Positions 13,878 through 27,885 of a DNA stretch of 34,341 bases are shown here, one piece after another. The notes under the pieces are model-generated. The model did not search any database. It saw only the letters and a program-made list of their open reading frames with translations, and was not told the DNA's origin. Source of the stretch: Nocardioidaceae bacterium. GTDB taxonomy: Bacteria; Actinomycetota; Actinomycetes; Propionibacteriales; Nocardioidaceae. Positions within the stretch are counted from its first letter, which is position 1. Every line of letters begins with the position of its first letter. The stretch is from positions 1 through 34,341 of the forward strand of contig WQZX01000037.1 of the NCBI GenBank assembly GCA_009780515.1, given 5' to 3'. The translations under genes and the position numbers were made by a program.

Positions 13878-14327
13878 GTGACCACCGCGCCCGCGCGCCC
13901 CGATCTCCGGCCCGCCCGGACGTCCTCGCGCGGGCGTCGGATGCTGCCGCCGACCTTGGTGGTCGGCGGCCTCGCCGTGGCCACGGTTGCGCTGCACCTG
14001 CGCGACCCGCACCAGCACGGCACGTGGGGCGAGTGCCCGACCTACGCGCTGTTCGGGATCTACTGCCCCGGGTGCGGAGGTCTGCGCGCCGTCAACGACC
14101 TCAGCAACCTCCAGATCGGAGCGGCAGCGTCGAGCAACCTGCTCTTCGTGCTCTCGCTGCCGTTCATCGCCTATTCGTTCCTGCGATGGGCGCATGGCCG
14201 CTGGACAGGTGTGCCGTGGCGGCCGTCTGCGTTCCAGTTGAAGGTGGGCACCAACGTCCTCATCGTGCTTCTGATCGGCTTCACGGTTCTTCGGAACACG
14301 CCCGCGGGATCGTGGCTGGCGCCCTAG
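13878..14327 (+). CDS. DUF2752 family membrane protein
   Basis: The 149-aa protein starts at GTG 13878, one base after the previous stop. It has three hydrophobic helices (about residues 25-40, 84-100 and 123-141) and the family motif YCPGCGGLRAVNDL with the CPxCGxTR-like Cys pair, plus ECPTYALFGI just before. DUF2752 proteins are small membrane proteins of unknown function. Here it closes the hisI-side block of membrane genes and is followed by a strong bidirectional hairpin. Confidence 0.88.
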   Translation: MTTAPARPDLRPARTSSRGRRMLPPTLVVGGLAVATVALHLRDPHQHGTWGECPTYALFGIYCPGCGGLRAVNDLSNLQIGAAASSNLLFVLSLPFIAYSFLRWAHGRWTGVPWRPSAFQLKVGTNVLIVLLIGFTVLRNTPAGSWLAP

Positions 14328-14377
14328 CGGTAGTGCGCAGTCAGTGCAGCAGCCCGGCTGCAGCGCCGTGACATGCA

Positions 14378-14410
14378 ATGCCCCGGCCGGACAGTGTCCG
14401 GCCGGGGCAT
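14378..14410. terminator. Bidirectional terminator hairpin between DUF2752 and DUF4190 genes
   Basis: Perfect 15-bp arms ATGCCCCGGCCGGAC (14378-14392) and GTCCGGCCGGGGCAT (14396-14410) with a 3-nt loop lie between the ends of two convergent genes. They are placed to end transcription from both sides. Confidence 0.85.
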
Positions 14411-14422
14411 GATGCGGAACGC

Positions 14423-14779
14423 TCAGTTGCCTGCGTTCGGGATGATGAAGGCGACGTCGACGATGATGCCGATCACAGACAGCGCCGTACCGATGATTCC
14501 GCAGATGAAGCCGCCGCGGAGGAGACCCTCGTTGGAGTAGTGGGCTCCAGCGGCCGATTCGTTGAGGCCCTTCTTGCCCAGGATGATCGCCGGCACGCCT
14601 GCGATGAAACCACAGCACACGATGCTGACGATCCCGAGCACGAGGATCAGAACGGCCTGCGGGTGCGGGCCCCCAGCGCCACCTGGGGCACCGTACGGCG
14701 GCGCGCCTTGAGGCGGCTGGCTGCCGTAGGGCGGCTGGCCGCCGCCCGGCGGTGGGGGAGGCGGAGTTCCATAGCTCAT
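14423..14779 (-). CDS. DUF4190-like membrane protein with Pro/Gly-rich N-terminus
   Basis: The 118-aa protein starts at ATG 14779 (minus) with AAGGGGC upstream. Residues 1-38 are a Pro/Gly/Tyr-rich cytoplasmic tail (MSYGTPPPPPPGGGQPPYGS). Two transmembrane helices follow at about 43-65 (VLILVLGIVSIVCCGFIAGVPAI) and 90-113, separated by LGKKGLNESAAGAHYSNEG. This is the common layout of DUF4190-type proteins in actinobacteria, whose role is unknown. A close relative in the same orientation lies just upstream (14906-15231). Confidence 0.8.
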   Translation of the reverse strand: MSYGTPPPPPPGGGQPPYGSQPPQGAPPYGAPGGAGGPHPQAVLILVLGIVSIVCCGFIAGVPAIILGKKGLNESAAGAHYSNEGLLRGGFICGIIGTALSVIGIIVDVAFIIPNAGN

Positions 14780-14905
14780 GTGTTGCCCCTTCGTGTCGAG
14801 CCCGGCACAAGAACCGGACAGGTGGTGCAGACACTAACCATTGCGTCGGTCTTTCAAACAGAGCGAGTCGCTGTGTCGCTCTGCCACCCGCTGAGAACAG
14901 GTCTC

Positions 14906-15231
14906 CTAGTAGTAGGTCGGACCGGACGATGCGGCCACCACCACGACGACGATCCAGTAGATCGCGCAGACGGCGAGGCCGATGATGCCGGTCACCAGGC
15001 CGGCGATCGCCATGCCTCGGCCTCCCAGACTGCCCTGCGACTCATCGATCTCACGCCGCGCCAGCACGGCGAAGACGATGGCGACGATCCCTAGCGGGAT
15101 GCCGAGGCACCAGATCACGATGCTCAGGATGCCCAGCACCATCGCGGTGATCGCCTTGCCGGACGTTCGGGCCGGGACAGGGGGCGGCGGGTACCCACCG
15201 TAGGATGAGGCGGCGGTGCGTTGTAGCTCAT
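14906..15231 (-). pseudogene. DUF4190-like membrane protein gene with an apparent 1-nt frameshift
   Basis: The two-helix domain is intact (AITAMVLGILSIVIWCLGIPLGIVAIVFAVLARREI and GMAIAGLVTGIIGLAVCAIYWIVVVVV), preceded in that frame by SSYGGYPPPPVPARTSGK. But this frame has no start codon nearby. A well-placed AGAGGA and ATG at 15231 (minus) start MSYNAPPP, parallel to the neighbour's MSYGTPPP, in a different frame. One extra base between 15208 and 15211 would join MSYNAPPP to SSYGGYPPPPVP. It is either a real frameshift, a slippage-prone C/G tract, or a sequencing error. Otherwise the protein would be about 108 aa. Confidence 0.68.
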
Positions 15232-15377
15232 CGGGTCGTCCTCTGCGGCTTGGGTCTGTGCCAGATCGATGGTGAGCGCAACTTACCGTCCGCCTACGTC
15301 GCTGTCTCGGGTTCGGAAGCTCCGGACGTCTCACTGCGGGGAGCGCGTCCTCAGGGCCTCATGAAACAATCGTCGAT
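15232..15377. other. Intergenic region between divergent DUF4190-like gene and trpC
   Basis: These 146 bases hold the divergent promoters. AACAAT (15365-15370) is seven bases before trpC ATG 15378 and may be its -10, giving a leaderless transcript. I see no run of Trp codons or clear attenuator leader. Confidence 0.4.
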
Positions 15378-16171
15378 ATGACTTCCGGTGGGGCCACGGT
15401 GCTCGACACGATCGTGGCCGGGGTCCGCGAGGACCTCGCCGTGCGTGAGGCGGCGCTGCCGCTCGGCGAGCTGCGCGCGCGGCTCGCCGACGCGCCCGCT
15501 CCGCGCGACCCGATGCCCCACTTCCGCGGCGCCGGCTCGAGCGTCATCGCCGAGGTCAAGCGCAAGAGCCCCAGCAAGGGCGCGCTCGCCGACATCGCCG
15601 ACCCGGCCGCGCTGGCGGGGGAGTACGCCGCCGGCGGGGCCGCCGCGATCAGCGTGCTCACCGAGCAGCGGCGCTTCGGCGGCAGCCTCGACGACCTCCG
15701 TGCCGTGCGCGCCGCCGTCGACGTACCCATCCTGCGCAAGGACTTCGTCGTCACCGAGTACCAGGTCGTCGAGGCGCGTGCGAACGGCGCCGACCTCATC
15801 CTGCTGATGTGCTCGGCGCTGGGCGACGACGACCTGACCCGCCTCTACGACGTCGCCGGCGAGCTGGGTCTCACGGTGCTGGTCGAGGCGCACGACGAGG
15901 ACGAGGTGGAGCGCGCCGTACGCCTCGGCGCCGAGGTGGTCGGCGTCAACGCCCGCAACCTCAAGACCCTCGACGTCGACACCGACACCTTCGGCCGGCT
16001 CGCCCCGCTGATTCCCGACGACCGCGTGAAGGTGGCGGAATCGGGCATCTTCGGTCCGGTCGACGTCAAGCGCTTCGTCTCCGAGGGCGCCCGTGCGGTC
16101 CTGGTCGGCGAGGCGCTGGTCAGGGACGGCGCACCCCGCGACGCCGTCGCAGCGATGACAGGAATCCAGGC

Positions 16172-16175
<4 letters not shown>
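15378..16175 (+). CDS. trpC: Indole-3-glycerol phosphate synthase
   Basis: Converts CdRP to indole-3-glycerol phosphate in tryptophan synthesis. The 265-aa single-domain TrpC barrel shows the catalytic set: E59 and K61 in [14 protein letters not shown]121 in ILRKDFVV, E170 in VLVEAH and N191 in [10 protein letters not shown], with VAESGIFG binding phosphate. It starts at ATG 15378. The stop overlaps the trpB start (ATGA). It is not fused to TrpF, in line with PriA supplying that activity. Confidence 0.96.
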
Positions 16176-17394
<1,219 letters not shown>

Positions 17395-17398
<4 letters not shown>

Positions 17399-18210
17399 GC
17401 ACGTCGACCGCGTTCGACCGCGCACGCGCCGAGGACCGTGCGGCTCTGGTGGGCTACCTGCCCGCCGGCTTCCCCACCGTCGAGGGCAGCATCGAGGCGC
17501 TGCGCGCGATGGTCGACGCCGGCTGCGACGTCATCGAGATCGGCCTGCCCTACAGCGACCCGGTGATGGACGGCCCGACCATCCAGGCCGCCGCGCAGCA
17601 GGCGCTCGAGGGAGGCGTCCGCACGGGCGACGTGCTCCGCGTCGTCGAGGCGGTCGCCGCGACCGGCACCCCGACGCTCGTGATGACCTACTGGAACCCC
17701 GTCGAGCGGTACGGCGTCGAGGCGTTCGCGCGCGACCTGTCGGCCGCCGGGGGAGCGGGCCTGATCACCCCCGACATCACGCCCGACTACGGCCAGCAGT
17801 GGATCGCCGCCGCCGACGAGCACGACCTCGACAAGGTCTTCCTGATCGCGCCGTCGAGCACCGACGAGCGCATCGCGATGACGACCGCCGCCTGCCGCGG
17901 CTTCGTCTACGCGACCGCCGTCATGGGCGTCACCGGCGCGCGCACCACCACGTCCGAGCTCGCCGGCCCGCTCGTGGCCCGGGCCAAGGCCGCCACCAGC
18001 CTGCCCATCGGCGTCGGGCTCGGTGTCAGCAACGGCGCCCAGGCGGCCGAGCTGGCGTCGTACGCCGACGGCGTGATCGTCGGCTCCGCGTTCGTCCGGG
18101 CGGTGCAGGAGCACGCCGGCGACCTCGCCGCCGGCACCCGCGCGCTGAGCGCCCTCACCGAGGACCTGGCCCATGGCGTCCGCGCCGGCAGGGGAGCGGT
18201 GCGTGCGTAG
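17395..18210 (+). CDS. trpA: Tryptophan synthase alpha chain
   Basis: Splits indole-3-glycerol phosphate and passes indole to TrpB. The 271-aa barrel starts at GTG 17395 within the trpB stop. The catalytic pair is E48 ([11 protein letters not shown]) and D59 (VMDGPTIQ); YWNPVERYG and GVGLGVSNG are also family blocks. Its 3' end overlaps the start of the SCO1-family gene by 8 nt, tying an electron-transport assembly protein to the trp operon. Confidence 0.97.
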
Positions 18211-18808
18211 GAAGACCCTCCTGGGGGTGGCGCTGGCGCTCGTCGCCGCGCTCGGCCTGGCCGGGTGCGGCACGAAGGACGGAACGTTCTCCGGTGACCG
18301 GCTGAAGAGCGTCTGGCCCGCGTCCACGGTCGCCCTGACCGACACCCACGGCTCGCCGTACTCCCTGGCGACGGACACCGAGGACCACCGGCTCACGCTG
18401 GTGTTCTTCGGCTACACCCACTGCCCGGACCTGTGTCCGATCACGATGAACAACATCGCGGCCGCGTTCAACCGGCTGGACGACCGCGACCGCGCCAGGA
18501 CGGGCATGGTGTTCGTGACCTCGGACCCGAGACGTGACACGACATCGGTGCTGCGCTCCTACCTCGACGGCTACAACAAGTCGTTCGTGGGGCTCACCGG
18601 CTCGCTGCCGGCGATCACCAGGGTCGCGACGCCGTTCCACATCTACATCAGCAGCGGCAAGCTGCTGCCCAGCGGTGGTCGCGATCTCGGCGGCCACTCG
18701 ACGATCGTCCTCGGCATGGAGGACGGCAAGGCCGTGGTGCTCTGGAAGCAGGGCACCTCCGCCACCGAGTTCGCGTCCGACATCCACTCCCTGCTGAACG
18801 AGGACTGA
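18203..18808 (+). CDS. SCO1/SenC family copper-binding lipoprotein
   Basis: The 201-aa protein is likely involved in delivering copper to cytochrome c oxidase or in thiol redox control on the outer membrane face. I choose GTG 18203, six bases after AGGGGAG. It then begins [23 protein letters not shown], a lipoprotein signal peptide with lipobox LAGC and lipidated C22. ATG 18173 is possible but would add ten residues before the signal. The thioredoxin-like domain has the SCO metal site CPDLCP in FFGYTHCPDLCPITM and the distal histidine in GGHSTIVLG. Four bases separate it from lgt, whose product would lipidate it. Confidence 0.9.
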   Translation: MRRKTLLGVALALVAALGLAGCGTKDGTFSGDRLKSVWPASTVALTDTHGSPYSLATDTEDHRLTLVFFGYTHCPDLCPITMNNIAAAFNRLDDRDRARTGMVFVTSDPRRDTTSVLRSYLDGYNKSFVGLTGSLPAITRVATPFHIYISSGKLLPSGGRDLGGHSTIVLGMEDGKAVVLWKQGTSATEFASDIHSLLNED

Positions 18809-18812
18809 TCCC

Positions 18813-19799
18813 GTGCTCGCACTGTCCATCCCGAGTCCGTCGCAGGGCGTCTGGCACCTCGGGCCCCTCCCGATCCGCGGCTACGCGCTGTGCATCATCC
18901 TCGGCATCATCGCCGCGATCTGGCTGTCCGAGCGGCGCTGGAAGGTCCGCGGCGGCACGTACGGCGAGGTCCAGGACATCGCGATCTGGGCCGTGCCGTT
19001 CGGCCTGGTGGGTGCACGCCTCTACAGCCTGGCGACCGACCACGACCGCTACTTCGGCAGCGGCAAGGCGTGGTGGGAGCCGCTCGCCGTCTGGCACGGC
19101 GGCCTCGGCATCTGGGGCGGCGTGGCGTTCGGCGCCCTCGGGGCGTGGCTCGCGTGCCGCCGCAAGGGCATCCGGTTCCTGGTCTTCGCCGACACCGTGG
19201 CGCCGACCCTGCTGGTCGCCCAGGCGATCGGCCGCTGGGGCAACTGGTTCAACCAGGAGCTCTACGGCCGGCCGACGAAGCTGCCATGGGGCTTGGAGAT
19301 CGATCCGTCGAACTGGCAGTGCGCCGTACACGGCGTGCAGAGCGACGGCAACCAGTGCCTGAAGGCCAACGGGGGCCCCTACGAGATGGGCACCCTGTTC
19401 CACCCGACATTCCTCTACGAGTGCATCTGGAACCTCGCCGGCTTCGCCCTGCTGCTGTGGCTCGAGCGGCGGCTGCGCCTGGGCTACGGCCGCGTGATGG
19501 CGCTCTACGTCGTGATCTACACCGCCGGCCGGTTCTGGATCGAGTACCTCCGCGTCGACACCGTCGAGTACCACTTCCTCGGCCTGCGGCTCAACGACTG
19601 GACCTCGATCGTCTGCTTCGTCGGCGGCCTGCTCTTCCTGTGGTGGTCCCACCGCCGCCATCCCGGCCGGGAGGCTTCGCCGTACGTCGACGGGCGCGTG
19701 CCGGACTCCGCGACCGACTCTCCTGCCGATCCTGCGGACGTCTCGGAGGACGAGACGGATGACGAGACGACGCCCGCGACCGAGCCCGGTGGCGAATAG
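18813..19799 (+). CDS. lgt: Prolipoprotein diacylglyceryl transferase
   Basis: Membrane enzyme that attaches diacylglycerol to the lipobox cysteine of lipoprotein precursors. The 328-aa protein starts at GTG 18813. It has about seven hydrophobic helices, the HGGLGIWGG motif and the Lgt signature GRWGNWFNQELYGRPTKLPW. The C-terminal 50 residues are hydrophilic and rich in Asp/Glu/Thr, a common actinobacterial extension. Gene order trpA-(SCO)-lgt is like that around Rv1613-Rv1614 in M. tuberculosis. Likely substrates in this window are the SCO protein and LivK. Confidence 0.96.
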   Translation: MLALSIPSPSQGVWHLGPLPIRGYALCIILGIIAAIWLSERRWKVRGGTYGEVQDIAIWAVPFGLVGARLYSLATDHDRYFGSGKAWWEPLAVWHGGLGIWGGVAFGALGAWLACRRKGIRFLVFADTVAPTLLVAQAIGRWGNWFNQELYGRPTKLPWGLEIDPSNWQCAVHGVQSDGNQCLKANGGPYEMGTLFHPTFLYECIWNLAGFALLLWLERRLRLGYGRVMALYVVIYTAGRFWIEYLRVDTVEYHFLGLRLNDWTSIVCFVGGLLFLWWSHRRHPGREASPYVDGRVPDSATDSPADPADVSEDETDDETTPATEPGGE

Positions 19800-19944
19800 C
19801 GAAGCGCGGATCCGATTCATACGGTGGTAACCTGACGCTTCCGCCGCGTGGGCCAATGCTGTCCCCTGCGCCCCACCTTCTTCTGCCTCCGTCGGGCAAT
19901 GACGACGGACCCAGGTAGGAGACGTAGTCGACGGGAGAACTCTG
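19800..19944 (+). promoter_or_regulatory. Promoter and leader of gltBD
   Basis: TAACCT (19828-19833) resembles a -10 element, which would give a leader of about 105 nt. Within it CCGTCG (19889-19894) and CGACGG (19903-19908) form a small hairpin with an 8-nt loop. GGGAGA precedes the GTG start. The length and the hairpin allow leader-based control, but no riboswitch class is recognised. Confidence 0.4.
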
Positions 19945-24505
<4,561 letters not shown>

Positions 24506-24513
<8 letters not shown>

Positions 24514-25996
24514 CCCGAAGGGCTTCCTCAAGAGCGGCCGCCAGGTCGCGACCCGTCGGCCCGTCGAGGAGCGCATCCACGACTGGCAGGAGGTCTACCC
24601 CGACGGCGGCATCGGCCGCACCCTGCTGCCGATCATCAACACGCAGGCCAGCCGCTGCATGGACTGCGGCATCCCGTTCTGCCACCAGGGCTGCCCGCTG
24701 GGCAACATCATCCCGGAGTGGAACGACCTGGTCTGGCGCAACGACTGGGAGGAGGCCATCGAGCGCCTCCACGCGACCAACAACTTCCCGGAGTTCACGG
24801 GTCGCCTCTGCCCGGCCCCGTGCGAGACCGCCTGCGTGCTCGGCATCAACCAGGACCCGGTGACGATCAAGAACATCGAGGTCTCGATCATCGACAAGGC
24901 ATGGGAGTCGGGCAACGTCCGTCCCCGGCCGCCGGAGTGGCTCTCGGGCAAGACCGTCGCGGTCATCGGCTCGGGCCCCGCGGGCCTGGCCGCCGCCCAG
25001 CAGCTCACCCGCGCCGGTCACACCGTCGCGGTCTACGAGCGGGCCGACCGGCCCGGTGGCCTGCTCCGCTACGGCATCCCCGAGTTCAAGATGGAGAAGG
25101 CGCAGGTCGACCGTCGCCTCGAGCAGATGAAGCGCGAGGGCACGGTCTTCCGCACCGGCGTGGAGGTCGGCCAGGGCAACCTGACCGCCGACGCCCTGCG
25201 CGGCCGGTACGACGCCGTGGTGCTCGCGATCGGATCGACCGTCGCGCGCGACCTGCCGGCCACCGGCCGGGAGCTCGGCGGCATCCACCAGGCGATGGAG
25301 TTCCTGCCGCAGGCCAACCGCGTCGCCCGCGGCGAGACCGTCGAGGACCAGATCGTCGCGACCGACAAGCACGTCGTGATCATCGGCGGCGGTGACACCG
25401 GCGCCGACTGCCTCGGCACCTCGATCCGCCAGGGCGCCAAGTCGGTGACCCAGCTGGAGATCATGCCGCGACCGGCCGACTCCGACGGTCAGGCGGCCAA
25501 CCGTCCCGCGGGGCAGCCGTGGCCGACGTACCCGATGATCTTCCGGATCTCCTCGGCCCACGAGGAGTCGGGCGACCGGGTCTACTCGGTGTCGACCAAG
25601 GAGTTCCTGGGCGACGCCGAGGGCAAGGTCCGCGCGCTGCGCCTCACCGAGGTGAGGTTCGAGGAGGGCAAGCTCGTCGAGATCGAGGGCACCGAGCGCG
25701 AGATCCCGGCCGAGCTGGTGCTCTTCGCGATGGGCTTCACCGGCCCCGAGCAGCCCGGCCTGGTCGAGCAGCTCGGCGTCGACCTCGACGAGCGCGGCAA
25801 CGTCAAGCGCGACGCCGACTACGCGACCTCGGTCGACGGCGTCTTCGTCGCCGGCGACGCGGGTCGTGGTCAGTCGCTGATCGTGTGGGCGATCGCCGAG
25901 GGCCGCTCGGCCGCGGCCGCGGTGGACAAGTACCTCACCGGTGCGACCACCCTGCCGGCGCCGATCCCGCCGACCGCTCGTCCGCTGGTGGTCTGA
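24506..25996 (+). CDS. gltD: Glutamate synthase (NADPH) small subunit
   Basis: The 496-aa electron-input subunit passes electrons from NADPH through FAD and 4Fe-4S clusters to GltB. The N-terminus carries the cluster cysteines [17 protein letters not shown] and [16 protein letters not shown] binds at [13 protein letters not shown] and NADPH at [12 protein letters not shown], and the last FAD contact is [14 protein letters not shown]. The start is ATG 24506, overlapping gltB. A strong hairpin follows. Confidence 0.97.
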
Positions 25997-26010
25997 GCAG
26001 CAGCACCAGA

Positions 26011-26058
26011 CAGCCGGGCCCGGGGTGCGACTCGCCGTCGTACGGCTGGGCCCGGCTG
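26011..26058 (+). terminator. Terminator hairpin after gltD
   Basis: Perfect 11-bp arms CAGCCGGGCCC (26011-26021) and GGGCCCGGCTG (26048-26058) are separated by 26 nt and followed by CGTCTCTGCC. It lies 15 bases past the gltD stop and upstream of the pyk promoter. Confidence 0.7.
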
Positions 26059-26114
26059 CGTCTCTGCCTACTGGCCAGTACGCCGCCGGGTGCTCGCGCT
26101 GTGTGGCACACCAC

Positions 26115-26130
26115 TAGGCTTCCGGGCGTG
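26115..26130 (+). promoter_or_regulatory. Leaderless promoter of pyk
   Basis: TAGGCT (26115-26120) is seven bases before GTG 26128. There is no ribosome site. The hexamer is identical to the one before hisI. Confidence 0.6.
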
Positions 26131-27588
26131 AGACGAGCGAAGATCGTGTGCACCATGGGGCCGGCCACCAGCTCGGTCGAGCGCATCCGCGAGCTGGTCG
26201 ACGTCGGCATGAACGTCGCCCGGCTCAACATGAGCCACGGCACCCATGAGCAGCACGCCGAGGTCTACCAGCGGCTGCGCGAGGTCGCGGAGACCACCGG
26301 GCGTGCGATCGGCATCCTGGCCGACCTGCAGGGTCCGAAGATCCGGCTGCAGACCTTCGCCCACGGCCCGGTCACGCTGCAGCGCGGCCAGACCTGGACC
26401 ATCACCACGCGCGACGTCGAGGGCGACGACCGGATCTGCGGTACGACGTACTCCGGGCTGCCCGGTGACGTGAAGGCCGGCGACCCGCTGCTCATCGACG
26501 ACGGCAAGGTGCGCCTGCGCGTCCTGGAGGTCAAGGGTCCCGACGTCGTGACCGAGGTGCTCGTCCCCGGCACGGTCAGCGACCACAAGGGCATCAACCT
26601 TCCTGGTGTGGCGGTGTCGGTGCCGGCGCTGTCGGGGAAGGACGCCGAGGACCTGCGCTTCGCGCTGCGGCTGGGCGTCGACTTCATCGCGCTGAGCTTC
26701 GTGCGCAACGCCACCGATGCCGAGGACGTCCGCAAGATCATGCGCGAGGAGGGCATCCTCGTGCCGGTCATCGCGAAGATCGAGAAGCCTCAGGCGATCG
26801 AGAACCTCGAGGAGGTCGTGGCGGCGTTCGACGCGTTCATGGTGGCGCGCGGCGACCTCGGCGTGGAGTGCCCGCTCGAGGAGGTCCCGTTCCTGCAGAA
26901 GAAGGTCATCGTCGCGGCCCGCAAGAACGCCAAGCCGGTCATCGTCGCGACCCAGATGCTGGAGTCGATGGTCACCAACCCGGCGCCGACGCGCGCCGAG
27001 GCCAGCGACGTCGCGAACGCCGTGCTCGACGGCGCCGACGCGGTGATGCTGTCGGGGGAGACGAGCGTGGGGGAGCACCCCGTCGTCACCGTCGACACCA
27101 TGGCCAGGATCGTCGAGGCGACCGAGGAGCACGCGCTCAGCGACGAGGCCTTCAGCAGGTTCGGGCGGATCGAGTGGCAGCCGCACAGCCGCGGCGGCAT
27201 CATCACCAAGGCCGCCGAGGAGATCGCCCAGCGCGCCGGCGCCAAGCTGATCGTGGCCTTCACGCAGTCCGGCGACTCGGCGCGACGGCTCACCCGCCTG
27301 CGCAGCCCGATCCCTGTGCTGGCGTTCACGCCCGAGGACCGCGTCCGCTCGCAGCTCGCGCTGAGCTGGGGCGTCGAGGCGTTCAAGACCTCGCCGGTCG
27401 AGCACACCGACGAGATGGTCCGCCAGGTCGACGAGGAGCTGCTCAAGATCGGCCGGGTCCAGGAGGACGACCTGGTCGTGATCGTCGCCGGAAGCCCGCC
27501 GGGCATCCCCGGCTCGACCAACGCCGTGCGCATCCACCGGATGGGCGATGCCATCCACGAGGTCGCTCCGGCGTACCGCCGCTCCTGA
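26128..27588 (+). CDS. pyk: Pyruvate kinase
   Basis: Last step of glycolysis, PEP + ADP to pyruvate + ATP. The 486-aa protein starts at leaderless-type GTG 26128, giving the standard opening MRRAKIVCTMGPATSS. Catalytic and binding blocks are complete: NMSHG, ILADLQGPKIR, the active-site lysine in VPVIAKIEKPQAIENL, metal-binding VARGDLGVECPLE, and TRAEASDVANAVLDGADAVMLSGET. The frame upstream to 25519 overlaps gltD and is not real. The regulatory C-terminal domain is present. Confidence 0.97.
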   Translation: MRRAKIVCTMGPATSSVERIRELVDVGMNVARLNMSHGTHEQHAEVYQRLREVAETTGRAIGILADLQGPKIRLQTFAHGPVTLQRGQTWTITTRDVEGDDRICGTTYSGLPGDVKAGDPLLIDDGKVRLRVLEVKGPDVVTEVLVPGTVSDHKGINLPGVAVSVPALSGKDAEDLRFALRLGVDFIALSFVRNATDAEDVRKIMREEGILVPVIAKIEKPQAIENLEEVVAAFDAFMVARGDLGVECPLEEVPFLQKKVIVAARKNAKPVIVATQMLESMVTNPAPTRAEASDVANAVLDGADAVMLSGETSVGEHPVVTVDTMARIVEATEEHALSDEAFSRFGRIEWQPHSRGGIITKAAEEIAQRAGAKLIVAFTQSGDSARRLTRLRSPIPVLAFTPEDRVRSQLALSWGVEAFKTSPVEHTDEMVRQVDEELLKIGRVQEDDLVVIVAGSPPGIPGSTNAVRIHRMGDAIHEVAPAYRRS

Positions 27589-27712
27589 CCGCTCACCTTC
27601 CCGCCGATGGTGGGTGTCGCGACCGTCGTGCTGCGTGGCGTGGCGTGGGGCTGGGAACCCTTGTCCGGCGGCTCCACCACCGGTTCGCCCGACACTGCTG
27701 AACGTCGTGCGC
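27589..27712. other. Intergenic region between pyk and tRNA
   Basis: These 124 bases have no supportable gene and no strong hairpin. pyk and the convergent tRNA gene both end here. Confidence 0.4.
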
Positions 27713-27789
27713 TGGTGCCCCGGGTGGGACTCGAACCCACACTGGACGGTGTTTGAGACCGCGTTCTCTGCCGATTGGAATACCGGGGC
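27713..27789 (-). tRNA. tRNA with anticodon CAA (tRNA-Leu), short variable loop, encoded CCA
   Basis: The minus strand folds as a cloverleaf: acceptor GCCCCGG/CCGGGGC, D-loop AAUCGGCAGA, anticodon stem GCGGU/ACCGU around loop CUCAAAC, T-stem GUGGG/CCCAC with UUCGAGU loop, discriminator A and an encoded CCA end (27713-27715). The anticodon CAA reads UUG, leucine. The variable loop is only five bases (CCAGU), so the molecule is class I in shape, 77 nt with CCA, whereas bacterial tRNA-Leu normally has a long variable arm. The D-stem has only three good pairs. The fold is otherwise sound, so I call it a real tRNA gene, with charging identity inferred from the anticodon. Confidence 0.87.
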
Positions 27790-27869
27790 GTTGAGCGGTC
27801 AGATTATCCGAGCGCGGGACAGCCGCCCGCACCGGGAGAGCGTGGAGCGACGTACGCCGTACTGCCCGA

Positions 27870-27885
27870 TAGCCTTGTGACCGTG
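27870..27885 (+). promoter_or_regulatory. Leaderless promoter of the ANTAR response regulator
   Basis: TAGCCT (27870-27875) is seven bases before GTG 27883. Three in-frame GTG codons follow at 27877, 27883 and 27889; the spacing selects the middle one. Confidence 0.5.

Noticed and set aside
15361..15381. Six-codon frame (MKQSSI) overlapping the trpC start as a leader peptide
   Set aside because: It has no Trp codons, no ribosome site and no attenuator hairpins after it.
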